Source: Scatosoma sp964504025 (GTDB lineage Bacteria; Bacillota; Clostridia; Christensenellales; Borkfalkiaceae). Taken from it: a stretch of DNA of 64,000 nucleotides. The stretch lies in contig CAZDCO010000001.1 in the NCBI GenBank assembly GCA_964504025.1, positions 6,090-70,089 on the forward strand, in the 5' to 3' direction. Both the position numbers and the translations under genes were made by a program. Below are positions 35,711 through 46,029 of this stretch, one piece after another (within the stretch, counting starts at the first letter, position 1; each line of letters begins with the position of its first letter). The notes under the pieces are model-generated. The model had not been told where the DNA came from, did not search any database, and worked only from the letters and a program-made list of their open reading frames with translations.

Positions 35711-36724
35711 ATGAATACTACTATGTTTGAAGCGGGCACGGAGAACGTACCGAGCCCCGAGAAAAAAGTGATGACGAGAGAGCAAAAACGTTCGATTTTC
35801 TTCGGCTGTATGATTGCTATCCCCGTGATCCTTTTTGTCATTTTTTATGCAGTCGTAAACGTTGATGTCATTTTGATGGCGTTTAAGCAATACGAACTCA
35901 TCGAGAACAACGGCGTATATTTCTATAAAGAAAAGTTCGTCTTATGGGACAACTTTAAGGTTGTTTTCGAGATGCTGAACTTTACAGTAGAAGGCGCGGC
36001 GTCGTCGAACTGGCAAATGGTTACCAATTCGCTTAAGTTGTGGGCGTTCAAATTATGCTTAGGTTTGCCTGTGTCGATTATCTTTTCTTATTACGTGTAT
36101 AAGAAATGTTACGCATCGGGCTTTTTCCGCGTTATCTTGTTCTTGCCGAACGTTATCTCGAACATTATCATGGTATATACCTTCCGTTTTGTCGTAGATA
36201 GAGCGTTAGTCGTGTCGCTCGGTTTTGATCAGGGCTTAACGAAAGATCCGACCACTGCTTTCGGCACCGTTTTGTTCTTCAACCTTTGGTTGGGCTTTGC
36301 TGCGCAAACGCTTATGTTTACCAGCGCCATGTCGGGCATTGACGAATCGATTGTCGAAGCCGCGGAAATGGACGGCGTATCCGCTATGGGCGAATTGTGG
36401 TATATCACCCTGCCCATGATCTATTCGACGTGTACGACGTTCGTCGTTATCGGTATCGCGGAAATCTTTACCGACCAAATGAGTTTGATGACGTTCTACG
36501 ACAAGTTTGACGCACTTCCTGAAGTGCGTAATGTTGGATTCTTTTTGTATCAGCAAGCGTATCTCTCGGAACTCATTCCTGGTACGCAGTGGTCGCCTAC
36601 TACGCCCAACGGTAAGCTTTCGCATCCTCAGTTGTCCGCGTTCGGCGTAATTATTTCGGCTATCATCATTCCGTTGTCTTTCCTCGTGAGAAGAGTCATG
36701 GAAAAAGTGGGCCCCGAGGTCTAA
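35711..36724 (+). CDS. Carbohydrate ABC transporter permease (MalF/UgpA type)
   Basis: A 337-residue membrane protein with about six helices and the ATPase-contact EAA loop VEAAEMDGVSAMGELWYITLP. ATG 35711 is chosen over the adjacent TTG 35708. It follows the solute-binding gene and precedes the second permease by 20 bases. No ATPase gene is in the operon, so a shared MsmK/UgpC-type ATPase encoded elsewhere is expected, as in many Firmicutes. Confidence 0.93.
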   Translation: MNTTMFEAGTENVPSPEKKVMTREQKRSIFFGCMIAIPVILFVIFYAVVNVDVILMAFKQYELIENNGVYFYKEKFVLWDNFKVVFEMLNFTVEGAASSNWQMVTNSLKLWAFKLCLGLPVSIIFSYYVYKKCYASGFFRVILFLPNVISNIIMVYTFRFVVDRALVVSLGFDQGLTKDPTTAFGTVLFFNLWLGFAAQTLMFTSAMSGIDESIVEAAEMDGVSAMGELWYITLPMIYSTCTTFVVIGIAEIFTDQMSLMTFYDKFDALPEVRNVGFFLYQQAYLSELIPGTQWSPTTPNGKLSHPQLSAFGVIISAIIIPLSFLVRRVMEKVGPEV

Positions 36725-36744
36725 CAAAAGGAGTGTGAACTGAT

Positions 36745-37716
36745 ATGAAAAAAGTTGAAAAGAAAGGAAAAATGAACGCATTTTTCTGGGTAGTTTTCGT
36801 CGTGTTGGTGGCGTACACCCTGCTGATGTTCTTCCTGCTTGCGTTAGGCTTAAATACTTCCTTAAAACCCATAGATCAAATCGCTGTTTATGACGACTAT
36901 TTCGGCTTACCGAGCTTAGAGCTTTGGAAAATCGACCCGAACGGTAAAGGTAATATGTTCTACAACTACCAATTCGTGTTTGAGAACTTAAAGCTGGGGA
37001 AGGCAGATGCCCTTGGCGGTAGCTATTATGCAGGTTTGTTCGTAAAAACGCAGGAAAGCACGAATCCCCGTGCGAACGTCATTACGGCTACGATTTATAC
37101 GGCGATGTACGCCGTCGTAGGTTCGCTCGTAGCGACGTTTGTCCCTATGTTTATGGGATATTTGTGTGCAAAATATACCAACAAAGTATCGTCTATTTTG
37201 TACGGCGTAGTCGTTTTCGTTATGGCAGTGCCTATCGTCGGTGCGCAACCTGCAACCATTAACCTGATGCGTAACCTGCGCTTGTACGATTCGTTCTTTG
37301 GCGACTGGCTCCGAAAAGCAAGCTTTACGAATATGTACTTCTTGATTTTCTACGCCTACTTTAAGAGTTTGGCAAGCAGCTACGACGAAGCGGCGGAAAT
37401 CGACGGTGCGTCGCAGTTTACCGTAATGTTCCGCATCTGCTTACCTTTGGCAAAGAACATTTTCGGAACGGTATTCTTGATGCTGTTCGTATCCTTCTGG
37501 AACGATTACACGACGCCCATGATGTTCATTCCTTCCTATCCTACCTTGTCCTACTTGGTATATATGAAGACGACCTATCTTTCGGGCGGTGTAATGGCAC
37601 AAACAGTTTATCAGTTTGCCGCGTTGATGGTATTTGCTATTCCTATCATCATCATCTTCTGTATCTTCAACAAGCGTTTGATGAGCAACATGACGGTGGG
37701 CGGTATCAAAGGTTAA
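36745..37716 (+). CDS. Carbohydrate ABC transporter permease (MalG/UgpE type)
   Basis: A 323-residue membrane protein with about six helices; the EAA loop is DEAAEIDGASQFTVMFRICLP. The extracellular loop between helices 1 and 2 (about residues 40-110) is longer than usual. AAAGGAG lies before the ATG. It is the partner of the preceding permease. Confidence 0.93.
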   Translation: MKKVEKKGKMNAFFWVVFVVLVAYTLLMFFLLALGLNTSLKPIDQIAVYDDYFGLPSLELWKIDPNGKGNMFYNYQFVFENLKLGKADALGGSYYAGLFVKTQESTNPRANVITATIYTAMYAVVGSLVATFVPMFMGYLCAKYTNKVSSILYGVVVFVMAVPIVGAQPATINLMRNLRLYDSFFGDWLRKASFTNMYFLIFYAYFKSLASSYDEAAEIDGASQFTVMFRICLPLAKNIFGTVFLMLFVSFWNDYTTPMMFIPSYPTLSYLVYMKTTYLSGGVMAQTVYQFAALMVFAIPIIIIFCIFNKRLMSNMTVGGIKG

Positions 37717-37757
37717 TTTAGGTAAAAGTTAAATTCAAATATATATAAAGGAGAATT

Positions 37758-40700
37758 ATGAGAAACAGCAAATTTAGAAAAGTTAGCTTGTTAGCAGCCA
37801 GCATATTAGCCGTTTCTACGATCAGCGTTGCAGCTGCAGGGCTCGTCGGTTGCGATTCGGACGCAAACGTTCCGCCCGTAGCAGTCGCAGCGGAAATTAC
37901 GAACAGCTCGTCGTTGCCTGCGAACACCGTAATGTGCGGCACCGTAGCAACCTTGCCCGAAAGCGTACAAGTAAGCTATAACGGTGCGAACTACACGGCT
38001 TCCGGCTGTAAAGTTACGTCTCCCGACGGCTTGACGAAGAACGCCGCAGGCGAGTTGGCGTTTATCCAAATGGGACGGTATACGTTGCGCTATTTCTTTA
38101 CGGATAGCGATAACGTTCAACGCAACGTCCAACACATCGTAAACGTAACGGATAGCTATTTCTCGCTTTCAAGCGGTAACGAAGCTACGTATATCAAAAC
38201 GAATAATGAGTCGACGTTGCATTGCGGCAAAGACGGTATCAGCGTTGAATTGACGGAGGGTACGACCTTCACGTACAATAAACCGATCGACTTGCGTAAT
38301 GCAAGCGAGGACGGCTTGACCGATATTATCGAAGTCGACGCACGTATCGGTACAATGGCGACAGACGCGGAAGGGAATCAGTTATATGATCCCATCGCTG
38401 ATATTCTTTGGGTACAGGTTACGGACGCGTATAACCCCAACCTGTCGATGACCATTCGTATGGGTAGACATTCCGATTATAACGGTGCGTACATGATCGG
38501 CGTAAAAACGTCCTATCAATCGCTCGTCGGTTTGGATGCAGGCAGTGAACCTATCCGTACCGATACGCAACGCTACGTATATATCGACGACGTGAAATAC
38601 CTGCTTTGGCCGGACGAAAAGGGATATGCCAACTCCGGCTTGCCGAACATCAAATCGGCTATGACGACGGGTATTTCTTGGAGATACGATTATGAAAAAA
38701 TGCGTTTGTACTGGTCGTATAACGGATCGAAAGATAACATGTTGACCGACCTGGACGAAGCGTTGATTTACGATAACGGTACGTTCTTCCCCGGTTGGAC
38801 GACCGGCGAAGTATTCGTAAGCGTCTATGCGGAGGGCTATCACAAGGATACGGCAAAAGCGGAAATTATGTCGATCGGCGGCTCGTCCGTGCATAATCTC
38901 GTAAATGAACCGTATTCCGATACCGTGAAACCTACCATTACGGTATTGCAAGATAAAACGACGGACAGCGGCATTAAAGCAGCCGTAGGCGACGTCGTAA
39001 CCATTCCGCAAGCGAAAGCGGACGACGTAAACCTGATCGGTAGCGTCGAAGCGGCTGTATATACGAACTACGGTACGCCTTATCAGACCGCCATTACGGT
39101 AACGAACGGAAAGTTCACGCCTACGCAAGCGGCGGAATACACGATCGAGTATACTGCGAAAGACGGTAGCGGCAACGTCGGCACGGCAACCTTTAACGTG
39201 TTGGCTGTCAATACCACGAGCAACAAATCGATTACGTTGACGCCGATGAATCCGACGGCTGATGATTTGAAGATCGGTATTCCCTTCAACGTACAACGTA
39301 CGGTTGAAAGCGCGTTGAACGTAGAAGCGGACGATATCGACGTAACGTTGAACATCACCCATAACGGCGAACCCGTTTCCGTGAACAGGGACGGTACGTT
39401 CATTCCTTTGATCGCAGGCACGTATAAGATTTCCTACGTATATTCCGACGGCATTTTCAGCTATAACGACGAGCACGAATACGAGTTTACGCCTAACACC
39501 GCGACGACTTTCGTAGAAAACGTGCTTATGCCGAAATACTTCGTAAAAGGCTTGAAATATTCGCTCGGCGATCTTTGTGCGTATAGCTTCGGCACGGGCG
39601 CGCCCATAGCGGAAAATACGCAAGTGTACGCCGTATACGACGGCGGTGCGGAAACGCTCGTCGATCAAAATGCAGTGCAGATCACCGGAAACAACTCGGT
39701 ATACTTCGTGTTCAAATCCGGTTCGGCGGTGCAACGAACGGCGACCGCGCAAATCGTTGACGCTTCTCTTGAATCGGGCAACGGTATCGCAATGGAAAAA
39801 CTCTTCCTTGGTGACTTCACGGCGAATGCTGTGAACGACAAGGGTGCAAGACGAACAGAAATTATGTTCAAGGCGAACAAGAACGGCGACAGCAAGTTGT
39901 CTTTCGTGAACCAAATTTCCACGAGATCGTTCGCAATCGACTATTTCTTGAGAGAAGCAACGTCGAACATGACGGGTTTCCGCTTGATCTTTACGGACGT
40001 AGAGGACGCAACGAAGACGTATACGATGACCTTCGAGAAAGGCGGTGCTCCTGCGGAAAGCTCTACGGTAAGTTTTAACGGCAAACCTTCGCAAACGTTG
40101 ACGCGCTATCCTTTCTATAGTGCGAACCAAAAAACAATCAGCTACGAACACGCTACCCATAAATTGTTGATCGGCGATACGACTTTCTTTGAAGAAATTT
40201 CCATTCCTTCGGGTAAGTGCTATTTCGATATCGAATTTTTGGGCGTAAGCGGTGATGCGGCGATCAGCGTTAGAAAAATCAACAACCAAAACATTTTTGG
40301 TACGTTGTACAAAGATAACGCAGAACCTCAAATTTACGTGGATACCAAACAAGGTCTCTACACCGTAGGTGACGAGGTAACGTTGAGTGTTCCCGAAATC
40401 TCCGACGTATTCTCCGGTATCGATTATGCCAGAACGGAATTCTCGATTTATTGCAGCGACGGTAGCCCCGTACTTGACAAGAACGGCAATGCGTTAACGA
40501 ATTTGAAGTGGGACGAATCGTACACCGTAAAACTCGATCGTATGGGAAGGTATACCGTTGCCTACGTCGTATACGATTTTGGTGGAGAATCCGCGAACTT
40601 CGAATACGTTTTGAATTGCGTCGACCTTACGGCTCCGACGATCAACGTGGAGAACGTGGCAGACGGCGGTGTAATCCACGTAAAAGTCGGTAACCAAATC

Positions 40701-40952
40701 ATCATTCGGTTTAACGTATCCGACGATCAAACGCCGACGAATCAGCTTGTAACGTATATGCATATCTCTTGGGATAGCGCGTTCCAATTTATCCGTGATA
40801 TTTGCGGCTTAGGTCCTAACAATATCGCCGAGGACGGAAGATACGAAGCGAGATTTACGTTGACGATCAAGGGCGAATATACGGCTATCATCCAAGTTTG
40901 GGATGCAAATGGCAATATCGCTACGAAGAGAATTCAAATCGTTGTAGAGTAA
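37758..40952 (+). CDS. Large surface lipoprotein with Ig-like domains
   Basis: A 1064-residue exported protein behind AAAGGAG. The signal peptide ends in lipobox GLVGC with Cys32. Several beta-sandwich segments of bacterial Ig/cadherin-like type are suggested by YTIEYTAKDGSGNVGTATF, GRYTVAYVVYDFGG and a last domain ending in WDANGNIATKRIQIVVE. A middle region (about 670-860) looks like a concanavalin-like binding domain. No glycosidase motif is recognised. It lies in the sugar-uptake operon, so capture of a polymeric glycan at the cell surface is a reasonable inference. Confidence 0.75.
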   Translation: MRNSKFRKVSLLAASILAVSTISVAAAGLVGCDSDANVPPVAVAAEITNSSSLPANTVMCGTVATLPESVQVSYNGANYTASGCKVTSPDGLTKNAAGELAFIQMGRYTLRYFFTDSDNVQRNVQHIVNVTDSYFSLSSGNEATYIKTNNESTLHCGKDGISVELTEGTTFTYNKPIDLRNASEDGLTDIIEVDARIGTMATDAEGNQLYDPIADILWVQVTDAYNPNLSMTIRMGRHSDYNGAYMIGVKTSYQSLVGLDAGSEPIRTDTQRYVYIDDVKYLLWPDEKGYANSGLPNIKSAMTTGISWRYDYEKMRLYWSYNGSKDNMLTDLDEALIYDNGTFFPGWTTGEVFVSVYAEGYHKDTAKAEIMSIGGSSVHNLVNEPYSDTVKPTITVLQDKTTDSGIKAAVGDVVTIPQAKADDVNLIGSVEAAVYTNYGTPYQTAITVTNGKFTPTQAAEYTIEYTAKDGSGNVGTATFNVLAVNTTSNKSITLTPMNPTADDLKIGIPFNVQRTVESALNVEADDIDVTLNITHNGEPVSVNRDGTFIPLIAGTYKISYVYSDGIFSYNDEHEYEFTPNTATTFVENVLMPKYFVKGLKYSLGDLCAYSFGTGAPIAENTQVYAVYDGGAETLVDQNAVQITGNNSVYFVFKSGSAVQRTATAQIVDASLESGNGIAMEKLFLGDFTANAVNDKGARRTEIMFKANKNGDSKLSFVNQISTRSFAIDYFLREATSNMTGFRLIFTDVEDATKTYTMTFEKGGAPAESSTVSFNGKPSQTLTRYPFYSANQKTISYEHATHKLLIGDTTFFEEISIPSGKCYFDIEFLGVSGDAAISVRKINNQNIFGTLYKDNAEPQIYVDTKQGLYTVGDEVTLSVPEISDVFSGIDYARTEFSIYCSDGSPVLDKNGNALTNLKWDESYTVKLDRMGRYTVAYVVYDFGGESANFEYVLNCVDLTAPTINVENVADGGVIHVKVGNQIIIRFNVSDDQTPTNQLVTYMHISWDSAFQFIRDICGLGPNNIAEDGRYEARFTLTIKGEYTAIIQVWDANGNIATKRIQIVVE

Positions 40953-40971
40953 TAGGAGTGAAAGAAAATAT

Positions 40972-43095
40972 ATGAAAAAGAAATCAACCATTATTATATC
41001 TACGATTTTAGCACTCAGCACGTTGCTTGCTACCGGCTGCCAGCAAGGCGGCACGGGTGGCGGCGACGGACTGGGCGGTGGTAAAAACGAACAATTTCGT
41101 TATACCTACGCCGATGCCGTACACGATTATACCGCGCCAGAAATCGAAGGCGAATATATCGTTAAAGACGGCGCAACCGATTTCGTGGTAGTTTATCCCG
41201 CCGACGGCGACAACTATATCAAGACGGCGTTGGACGAATTGCAAATCTTCTTCAAGAAGGCTACGGGTATCGATCTCATTGCCGTGAACGATTCCACGGA
41301 AAACAGCGTTTTGACGAATTCTAACGCAAAACGTATTTCGTTGGGTGAAACGTCCGTATTCAAGAGCTTGGATGAAACCGAACAAGATGAAATGTACGGT
41401 CCGAAAAAAGCGCAGCTCGGTACGGATGGTATCCGTATCGTAACCAAGGATAATACGATTTATATCCTCGGTGGCGGTAGCAAGGGCGTTATGTACGGCG
41501 TGTACGACTTCTTGCAAATTTGCTTCAATTACGAGTACTATTATCGTAACTGTATCCAAATCGATACCGGCGTTAAGAACTTGAAGATGAGAGATTTTAA
41601 CGTAACCGATATCCCCGATGCGGCGAACCGCAGATACACGACGGGTACGGTTTTGAAAACCGACTGCTGGGGCTTCGAGCTTGAAAGCGGTTTGGTAACT
41701 TCGACCGACGCGCAAAGACAGATGTATCGTATGCGTGAAACGAACGGTACCGAAGAATTCATGCAAATCTATAAATACTACGACAACTATAACTCGCCTT
41801 GGTCGTACGGTTTCCACAGCATTGCAACTTTCGTATATCCCGGTTGTAAGAATAGAGAAGGCAACGTAATTTGGAGAGAAAACTGGAAGAGTGATGGCGG
41901 TCAGTTCGGCGGCGAGTGGGAAATTTGTTATACCGCGCACGGCAATCAAGAAGACTACGACGCGTTGGTAGAAGCTTGTGCGGACAAAGTCATTTATTCG
42001 TTGGAAAATTCCGCTTTGGACAACAAAAAGATTTTCGGTATGACGACGCTTGACGGCGGTATGCAATGTACGTGTGATGCATGCGAAGCGTTGAAGGTAG
42101 AGGACGGCGCGTATTCCGGTGCGATGGTTCGTTTTGCGAACAAAGTAATGGAAAAGGTACAGGATTGGAAAGAATACAATGATAAAGCCGATCGCGAATT
42201 GTTGTGCTACATCTTCGCGTACGGTCCTCACGAAAAGCCCCCCGTCAAACAAAACTCTAAGGGCGAATATATAGCTGCAAACGAACACGTAATTTGTCGC
42301 GACGACGTAGGTATCTTCCTTTGTATGCCTACCACGAGAACGACTATTTACCGTCAAGAAGAAGGGGAGGATTTCACGACTCGTTGGCCGTACGTCGATC
42401 AATGGGCTAAGTGCGCAAAGACGATGTACAACTGGTTGTACGTAGGTCGTTTCCAAAACTATTCGGCATTCCGTGACGATTTCAACACGAGTGGTCCCGA
42501 CTACTATGCGTACTTGTTCAGCAAGGGTTCGACTTATATTATGAACCAAACGGACTGGATGTCGGATACGATGACGTCGTTCAACGTATTGAAAGACTAC
42601 ACCTGTTCCCGTTTGATGTGGGATTGTTCGTTGGATATCGTAACGCTCGTTAAAAACTACTTTAACGCGATGTATAAAGACGCGGCGGACACCATGTATG
42701 AAATTTTCAACATGATGCGTGCGCACGATCATACGATCAGCCAAGTCGATACATCGGTATACGGCGAAGCGACGAAAGCGGAGTATTATCCCTACCACGG
42801 TTATTTGCTTCCTTTGATCAACAAGTTTGAACTAGCGTTGACGGAAATTGAAGATTTGAAGATCACGAACCCCGGCGAATACGAGCTTGTTCGCAAGAGA
42901 ATCGAAACGGAATACGTAGGTCCTTTGTATTTGACGTTGAAGCATTACGCAAACACGTCGCCGTTGTCGCCGTTGGATACGGCAACCACGTTGCTTTACA
43001 AGCAAAAACTGGTTGATATCACGAGCGCAATAGGTTTCAGCGTTTCCGAGTTGGATCCCGCAAACGGTATGAAAGACGTGGCGATGGCTATCTAA
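40972..43095 (+). CDS. DUF4838-family surface lipoprotein, putative glycan-active
   Basis: A 707-residue exported protein, lipobox TGC with Cys23. The N-terminal domain (about 50-190) resembles the glycoside-hydrolase accessory domain found before GH67/GH20-type barrels (AADGD-like segment, LGGGSKGVMYGVYDFLQ). The following region has the DUF4838 pattern, including CTCDACEAL near residue 360 and YNWLYVGRF. DUF4838 proteins are common in gut polysaccharide loci, but their reaction is not established. The spacing to both neighbours is short, so it belongs to the same operon. Confidence 0.82.
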   Translation: MKKKSTIIISTILALSTLLATGCQQGGTGGGDGLGGGKNEQFRYTYADAVHDYTAPEIEGEYIVKDGATDFVVVYPADGDNYIKTALDELQIFFKKATGIDLIAVNDSTENSVLTNSNAKRISLGETSVFKSLDETEQDEMYGPKKAQLGTDGIRIVTKDNTIYILGGGSKGVMYGVYDFLQICFNYEYYYRNCIQIDTGVKNLKMRDFNVTDIPDAANRRYTTGTVLKTDCWGFELESGLVTSTDAQRQMYRMRETNGTEEFMQIYKYYDNYNSPWSYGFHSIATFVYPGCKNREGNVIWRENWKSDGGQFGGEWEICYTAHGNQEDYDALVEACADKVIYSLENSALDNKKIFGMTTLDGGMQCTCDACEALKVEDGAYSGAMVRFANKVMEKVQDWKEYNDKADRELLCYIFAYGPHEKPPVKQNSKGEYIAANEHVICRDDVGIFLCMPTTRTTIYRQEEGEDFTTRWPYVDQWAKCAKTMYNWLYVGRFQNYSAFRDDFNTSGPDYYAYLFSKGSTYIMNQTDWMSDTMTSFNVLKDYTCSRLMWDCSLDIVTLVKNYFNAMYKDAADTMYEIFNMMRAHDHTISQVDTSVYGEATKAEYYPYHGYLLPLINKFELALTEIEDLKITNPGEYELVRKRIETEYVGPLYLTLKHYANTSPLSPLDTATTLLYKQKLVDITSAIGFSVSELDPANGMKDVAMAI

Positions 43096-43108
43096 AAGGT
43101 GGTAAAAG

Positions 43109-45325
43109 ATGATCAATAAAAAAGTAAAAATTTTATGTGCAGCTTTAATGGCAGCTTCGTTGTCGTTGATCGCTGTCGGCTGTCAAGGAGGAGGCAACTC
43201 CTCCGGTGGCGGTACGAGCGGTGGCACGGCAGGTGGCAACGGTACGCAATGGGTAGAAGCCGGGAACGGCGCAACCGCAACGTTAGACGGAGTTCCTGCC
43301 TCGCGCGACTTCATCATTGGTGAAACGGCGTTGCTTTCGCCGACGTACACCCGCGTAGACGGCTATTCGATGCGCTACACTTCGTCCGACCCGAGCGTAG
43401 TTACGGTCAGCCGACTTGGTGAAATCGAAGCGGTCGGCGTAGGCGAAGCGACGATCACGGTACAATATTCCGACGGCACGAACGGTGTAACGAAGGAGTG
43501 CGCGGTAACGGTCAGCTTGGGGCAATACGTACCCACGTTGAACGTATCCGGTGAAGTGAACGGTAAGGTATCGATGACGAAAGATACGTCGTATACCATT
43601 CAAACGTACGTCGATTATATGAACAAAGCCTTCCAAGGCGCACAGTTGACGTACGAAATCGACGATGAGACGGTAGCGACGATCGATGAAACGGGTAAAA
43701 TCACCCCGATAAAGACGGGCACGGCGGAAATTCGTATCAAGGGTACGTGGAACGGCGCAACGCTGGATACCTGTACCGTAGCGTTGGAAGTTATGCCCTC
43801 GGTCGTGTTCCTCAACAACGGCGAAGCGTTTGAAAGCGTAGTGACGTTGTATACGACGGCTACCTTCGCAGGCAAGTCGTACAGAACGACGATGGATAAT
43901 ATGTTTACCGTATCGGTTGACGGCGGTAGCAACTATGACGCCAACGTAGAGTTCGAAACGGCGGAAGGCGAGTCGATTGCCACGTTGGGCTTCGCGAACA
44001 TTACCGCAAAGACGTACGGCACAACGCAAGTTAGAGTATATAAAGAAATTAACGGCAAAACCTATGAACGCACGTTCGAATTGAGAGTAGAACGTCCGTT
44101 TATGACGGTAAGCGAAACCGTACCCCTTTTCGCAACGAATTTGGGTACGTGGGTAGACGAAAAGGATAGCAACGCAAGAAAGGGCTTGCTCGAATTCGAC
44201 GCGATCAAGAACAACCTGATTGACGGTGCAAACACGTTGGTAGACGTATATCAAGACGGCAAGAAGTTGACGTTCGATAACGCCACGGGCGTGATCAACG
44301 GCGTAACATCCTCCAAGAATAGCGAACGCGGTACGGCAACCTTGACGATCGGTACGGCGAAAACGATGTACGAAGTGAAAATGGAAACGCTCGGCAACGT
44401 AGTGTATTCCGTGGATGACTTGGTAGCGATGGGCAACTCCGGTGTGCACGATAACTATTGGGAATTGCAAAACAATATCGACGCGACGGGTAAGACGATC
44501 ACCAACACAAGTTCGTCGTTTACGGGCACGTTCAACGGCAACGGCTACACGATCAGCAACTTGACGCTCGCGGAAAATTCGTCGTTGTTCGGTAGTGGTT
44601 CTAAGACCAGCGTCGTGAAGAACCTCGCGTTGAAAAACCTCACGGCAACCAAAGCGTACTACTTCTTCACAAGGGGCGCAGGCGACGGTACGACGATCGA
44701 TAACGTCTACATACAACTCAGTAGCGCGACGACCCATCCGAGAGGACTTGTATCGTACAGCGGTGATGGCGGTATGCAAGTGTTTACCAGCGTCCTCATT
44801 GAATACAATTCGTCGATTCGTTACGATTCGGAGTACGGCTCGAACCAAGGCGTGTTGATCGGCGACTTGTCCATCACGAACCCTGGAACAGGCTTTAAAA
44901 CCTTCAACGGTGAAAAGCGCGTAGATAGAGAATGGGTAAACGTCTTTGTTGTTTCCAAGTACGTTCTTTCCTACAATCCTACGCAAATGCAATCGATCGT
45001 AAACGGTGGCACAGTGTACGAAGCAGTAGGCGTATACGGCGCAAACGAAACGAAGGACCTCAAGAACAACGCCGTAGTTGCCGGTACGTATAACAACGGT
45101 TCGGGAGACGTGAACCGCGAACACAGTGCCGTACACACCGACGACGGCAAGACTTATTATAACGTGCAGCTGCAAAAAGCGTACCGCTACGATACGCTTG
45201 CGGATATGACGGCGAAGGACACGGCGTTCAGCAAAGCCGACCTTAGCACGTTCAATTCTGAATTCTGGACGACTTCCACGAGTAAAGGTGCAAAGACCCT
45301 CGTTTGGAGAGGAAGACAGGCGTAA
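43109..45325 (+). CDS. Surface lipoprotein with Big_2-type Ig repeats and GLUG-like region
   Basis: A 738-residue exported protein with lipobox VGC (Cys25) and a Gly/Ser-rich spacer. Two bacterial Ig-like group 2 domains are evident (SSDPSVVTVSRLGEIEAVGVG and DDETVATIDETGKITPIKTG). The second half holds a GLUG/beta-helix-like stretch (FTGTFNGNGYTISNLTL, SVVKNLALKNLT). A glycan- or matrix-binding role is likely. It starts with a GGTGGTAAAAG leader 13 bases after the DUF4838 gene and ends the long operon; the interspersed repeat begins 14 bases later. Confidence 0.8.
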   Translation: MINKKVKILCAALMAASLSLIAVGCQGGGNSSGGGTSGGTAGGNGTQWVEAGNGATATLDGVPASRDFIIGETALLSPTYTRVDGYSMRYTSSDPSVVTVSRLGEIEAVGVGEATITVQYSDGTNGVTKECAVTVSLGQYVPTLNVSGEVNGKVSMTKDTSYTIQTYVDYMNKAFQGAQLTYEIDDETVATIDETGKITPIKTGTAEIRIKGTWNGATLDTCTVALEVMPSVVFLNNGEAFESVVTLYTTATFAGKSYRTTMDNMFTVSVDGGSNYDANVEFETAEGESIATLGFANITAKTYGTTQVRVYKEINGKTYERTFELRVERPFMTVSETVPLFATNLGTWVDEKDSNARKGLLEFDAIKNNLIDGANTLVDVYQDGKKLTFDNATGVINGVTSSKNSERGTATLTIGTAKTMYEVKMETLGNVVYSVDDLVAMGNSGVHDNYWELQNNIDATGKTITNTSSSFTGTFNGNGYTISNLTLAENSSLFGSGSKTSVVKNLALKNLTATKAYYFFTRGAGDGTTIDNVYIQLSSATTHPRGLVSYSGDGGMQVFTSVLIEYNSSIRYDSEYGSNQGVLIGDLSITNPGTGFKTFNGEKRVDREWVNVFVVSKYVLSYNPTQMQSIVNGGTVYEAVGVYGANETKDLKNNAVVAGTYNNGSGDVNREHSAVHTDDGKTYYNVQLQKAYRYDTLADMTAKDTAFSKADLSTFNSEFWTTSTSKGAKTLVWRGRQA

Positions 45326-45338
45326 GACGAAAACGGCA

Positions 45339-45448
45339 AGAGATTGCCACGCTGCGCTCGCAATGACAATAAGTCGCTCGCAATGACAAAACGACGGCGC
45401 ATGGTCGCCCCCTGTCATTGCGAGGAGCGAAGCGACGAAGCAATCTCT
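45339..45448. repeat. Interspersed palindromic repeat (REP/MITE-like)
   Basis: The left arm AGAGATTGCCACGCTGCGCT (45340-45359) with following CGCAATGACA is the inverted counterpart of the right arm CTGTCATTGCGAGGAGCG (45411-45428) with CGACGAAGCAATCTCT. An extra copy of TCGCTCGCAATGACA (45374-45388) lies between. The motif TCATTGCGAGGAGCGAAGCGA is a family of short dispersed repeats I know from many unrelated bacterial genomes. It contains no gene; a spurious reading frame across it should not be annotated. Confidence 0.85.
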
Positions 45449-45537
45449 CGGCGTGCACCGCGCGAAAAAAGCGACGGTGCGAACACACAAAATGTAAACA
45501 AGTTTGAAAAAAAACATAAAGGAGGTAACCACACACA

Positions 45538-46002
45538 ATGAAAAAGAAATGGATAGCATGTCTTTGTGCGGCAACGGTGTTAGGCTTCAGCGCGTTGGCT
45601 TGCGGTTGTGATCTGAGCGGTTTGTTAGGCACTACTCAAAGCACGGGCAGCACCAACGTCGAAGAAGGCGTATCGACCGGAAACGGCGGCAACTCTGCGT
45701 CGAGCAGCACGAACAACGACAACAGCTCCTCTTCTTCGACGGTAAAGGAAACGTACACCGTAACCTTTAAGCACGAAGACGGCACGGTAATCAACACCGT
45801 AACGGTAACGGAAGGAGAAAAAATCCCCGCAGCCCAAAAGCCTGACGATCCCAGTAAACAACCCACCGGCGTGTCTACGTCTTACGAATTTGACGGCTGG
45901 TACAACGGTACGGACAAATGGGACTTCAACACCGACACCGTGGACGAGAACGTTGAGTTAACCGCAAAATTCAAAGAGGTAAAATTCGGTCCTCACGCTT
46001 AA
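45538..46002 (+). CDS. Small lipoprotein with InlB/Flg_new-type repeat
   Basis: A 154-residue exported protein behind AAAGGAGG. The signal peptide ends at Cys22 or Cys24 (LACGC). A Ser/Asn/Gly-rich spacer (about 30-70) leads to one Listeria-Bacteroides (InlB B) repeat, YTVTFKHEDGTVI then YEFDGWYNGTDKWDF and ENVELTAKF. Such repeats are surface protein-protein contact modules. It is 27 bases upstream of the small Trp-rich gene and probably shares its transcript. Confidence 0.85.
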   Translation: MKKKWIACLCAATVLGFSALACGCDLSGLLGTTQSTGSTNVEEGVSTGNGGNSASSSTNNDNSSSSSTVKETYTVTFKHEDGTVINTVTVTEGEKIPAAQKPDDPSKQPTGVSTSYEFDGWYNGTDKWDFNTDTVDENVELTAKFKEVKFGPHA

Positions 46003-46029
46003 TGTAGTTTCTTAAAGGAGAATAAACTT

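Noticed and set aside
38382..40352. 656-codon open frame on the minus strand inside the Ig-like lipoprotein gene
   Set aside because: The sense gene rarely uses TTA, CTA or TCA codons, so few antisense stops occur. The antisense product is Arg/Phe-rich with no family pattern, and no ribosome-binding site is seen.
41008..42798. 596-codon open frame on the minus strand
   Set aside because: Antisense shadow of the DUF4838 gene; no recognisable domain.
45344..45541. 65-codon frame reading CHCEERSDEAISR
   Set aside because: This peptide is the well-known spurious translation of the dispersed palindromic repeat, not a gene.
43283..45574. 763-codon open frame on the minus strand
   Set aside because: Same codon-bias shadow, opposite the Big_2 lipoprotein gene; it even runs through the interspersed repeat.
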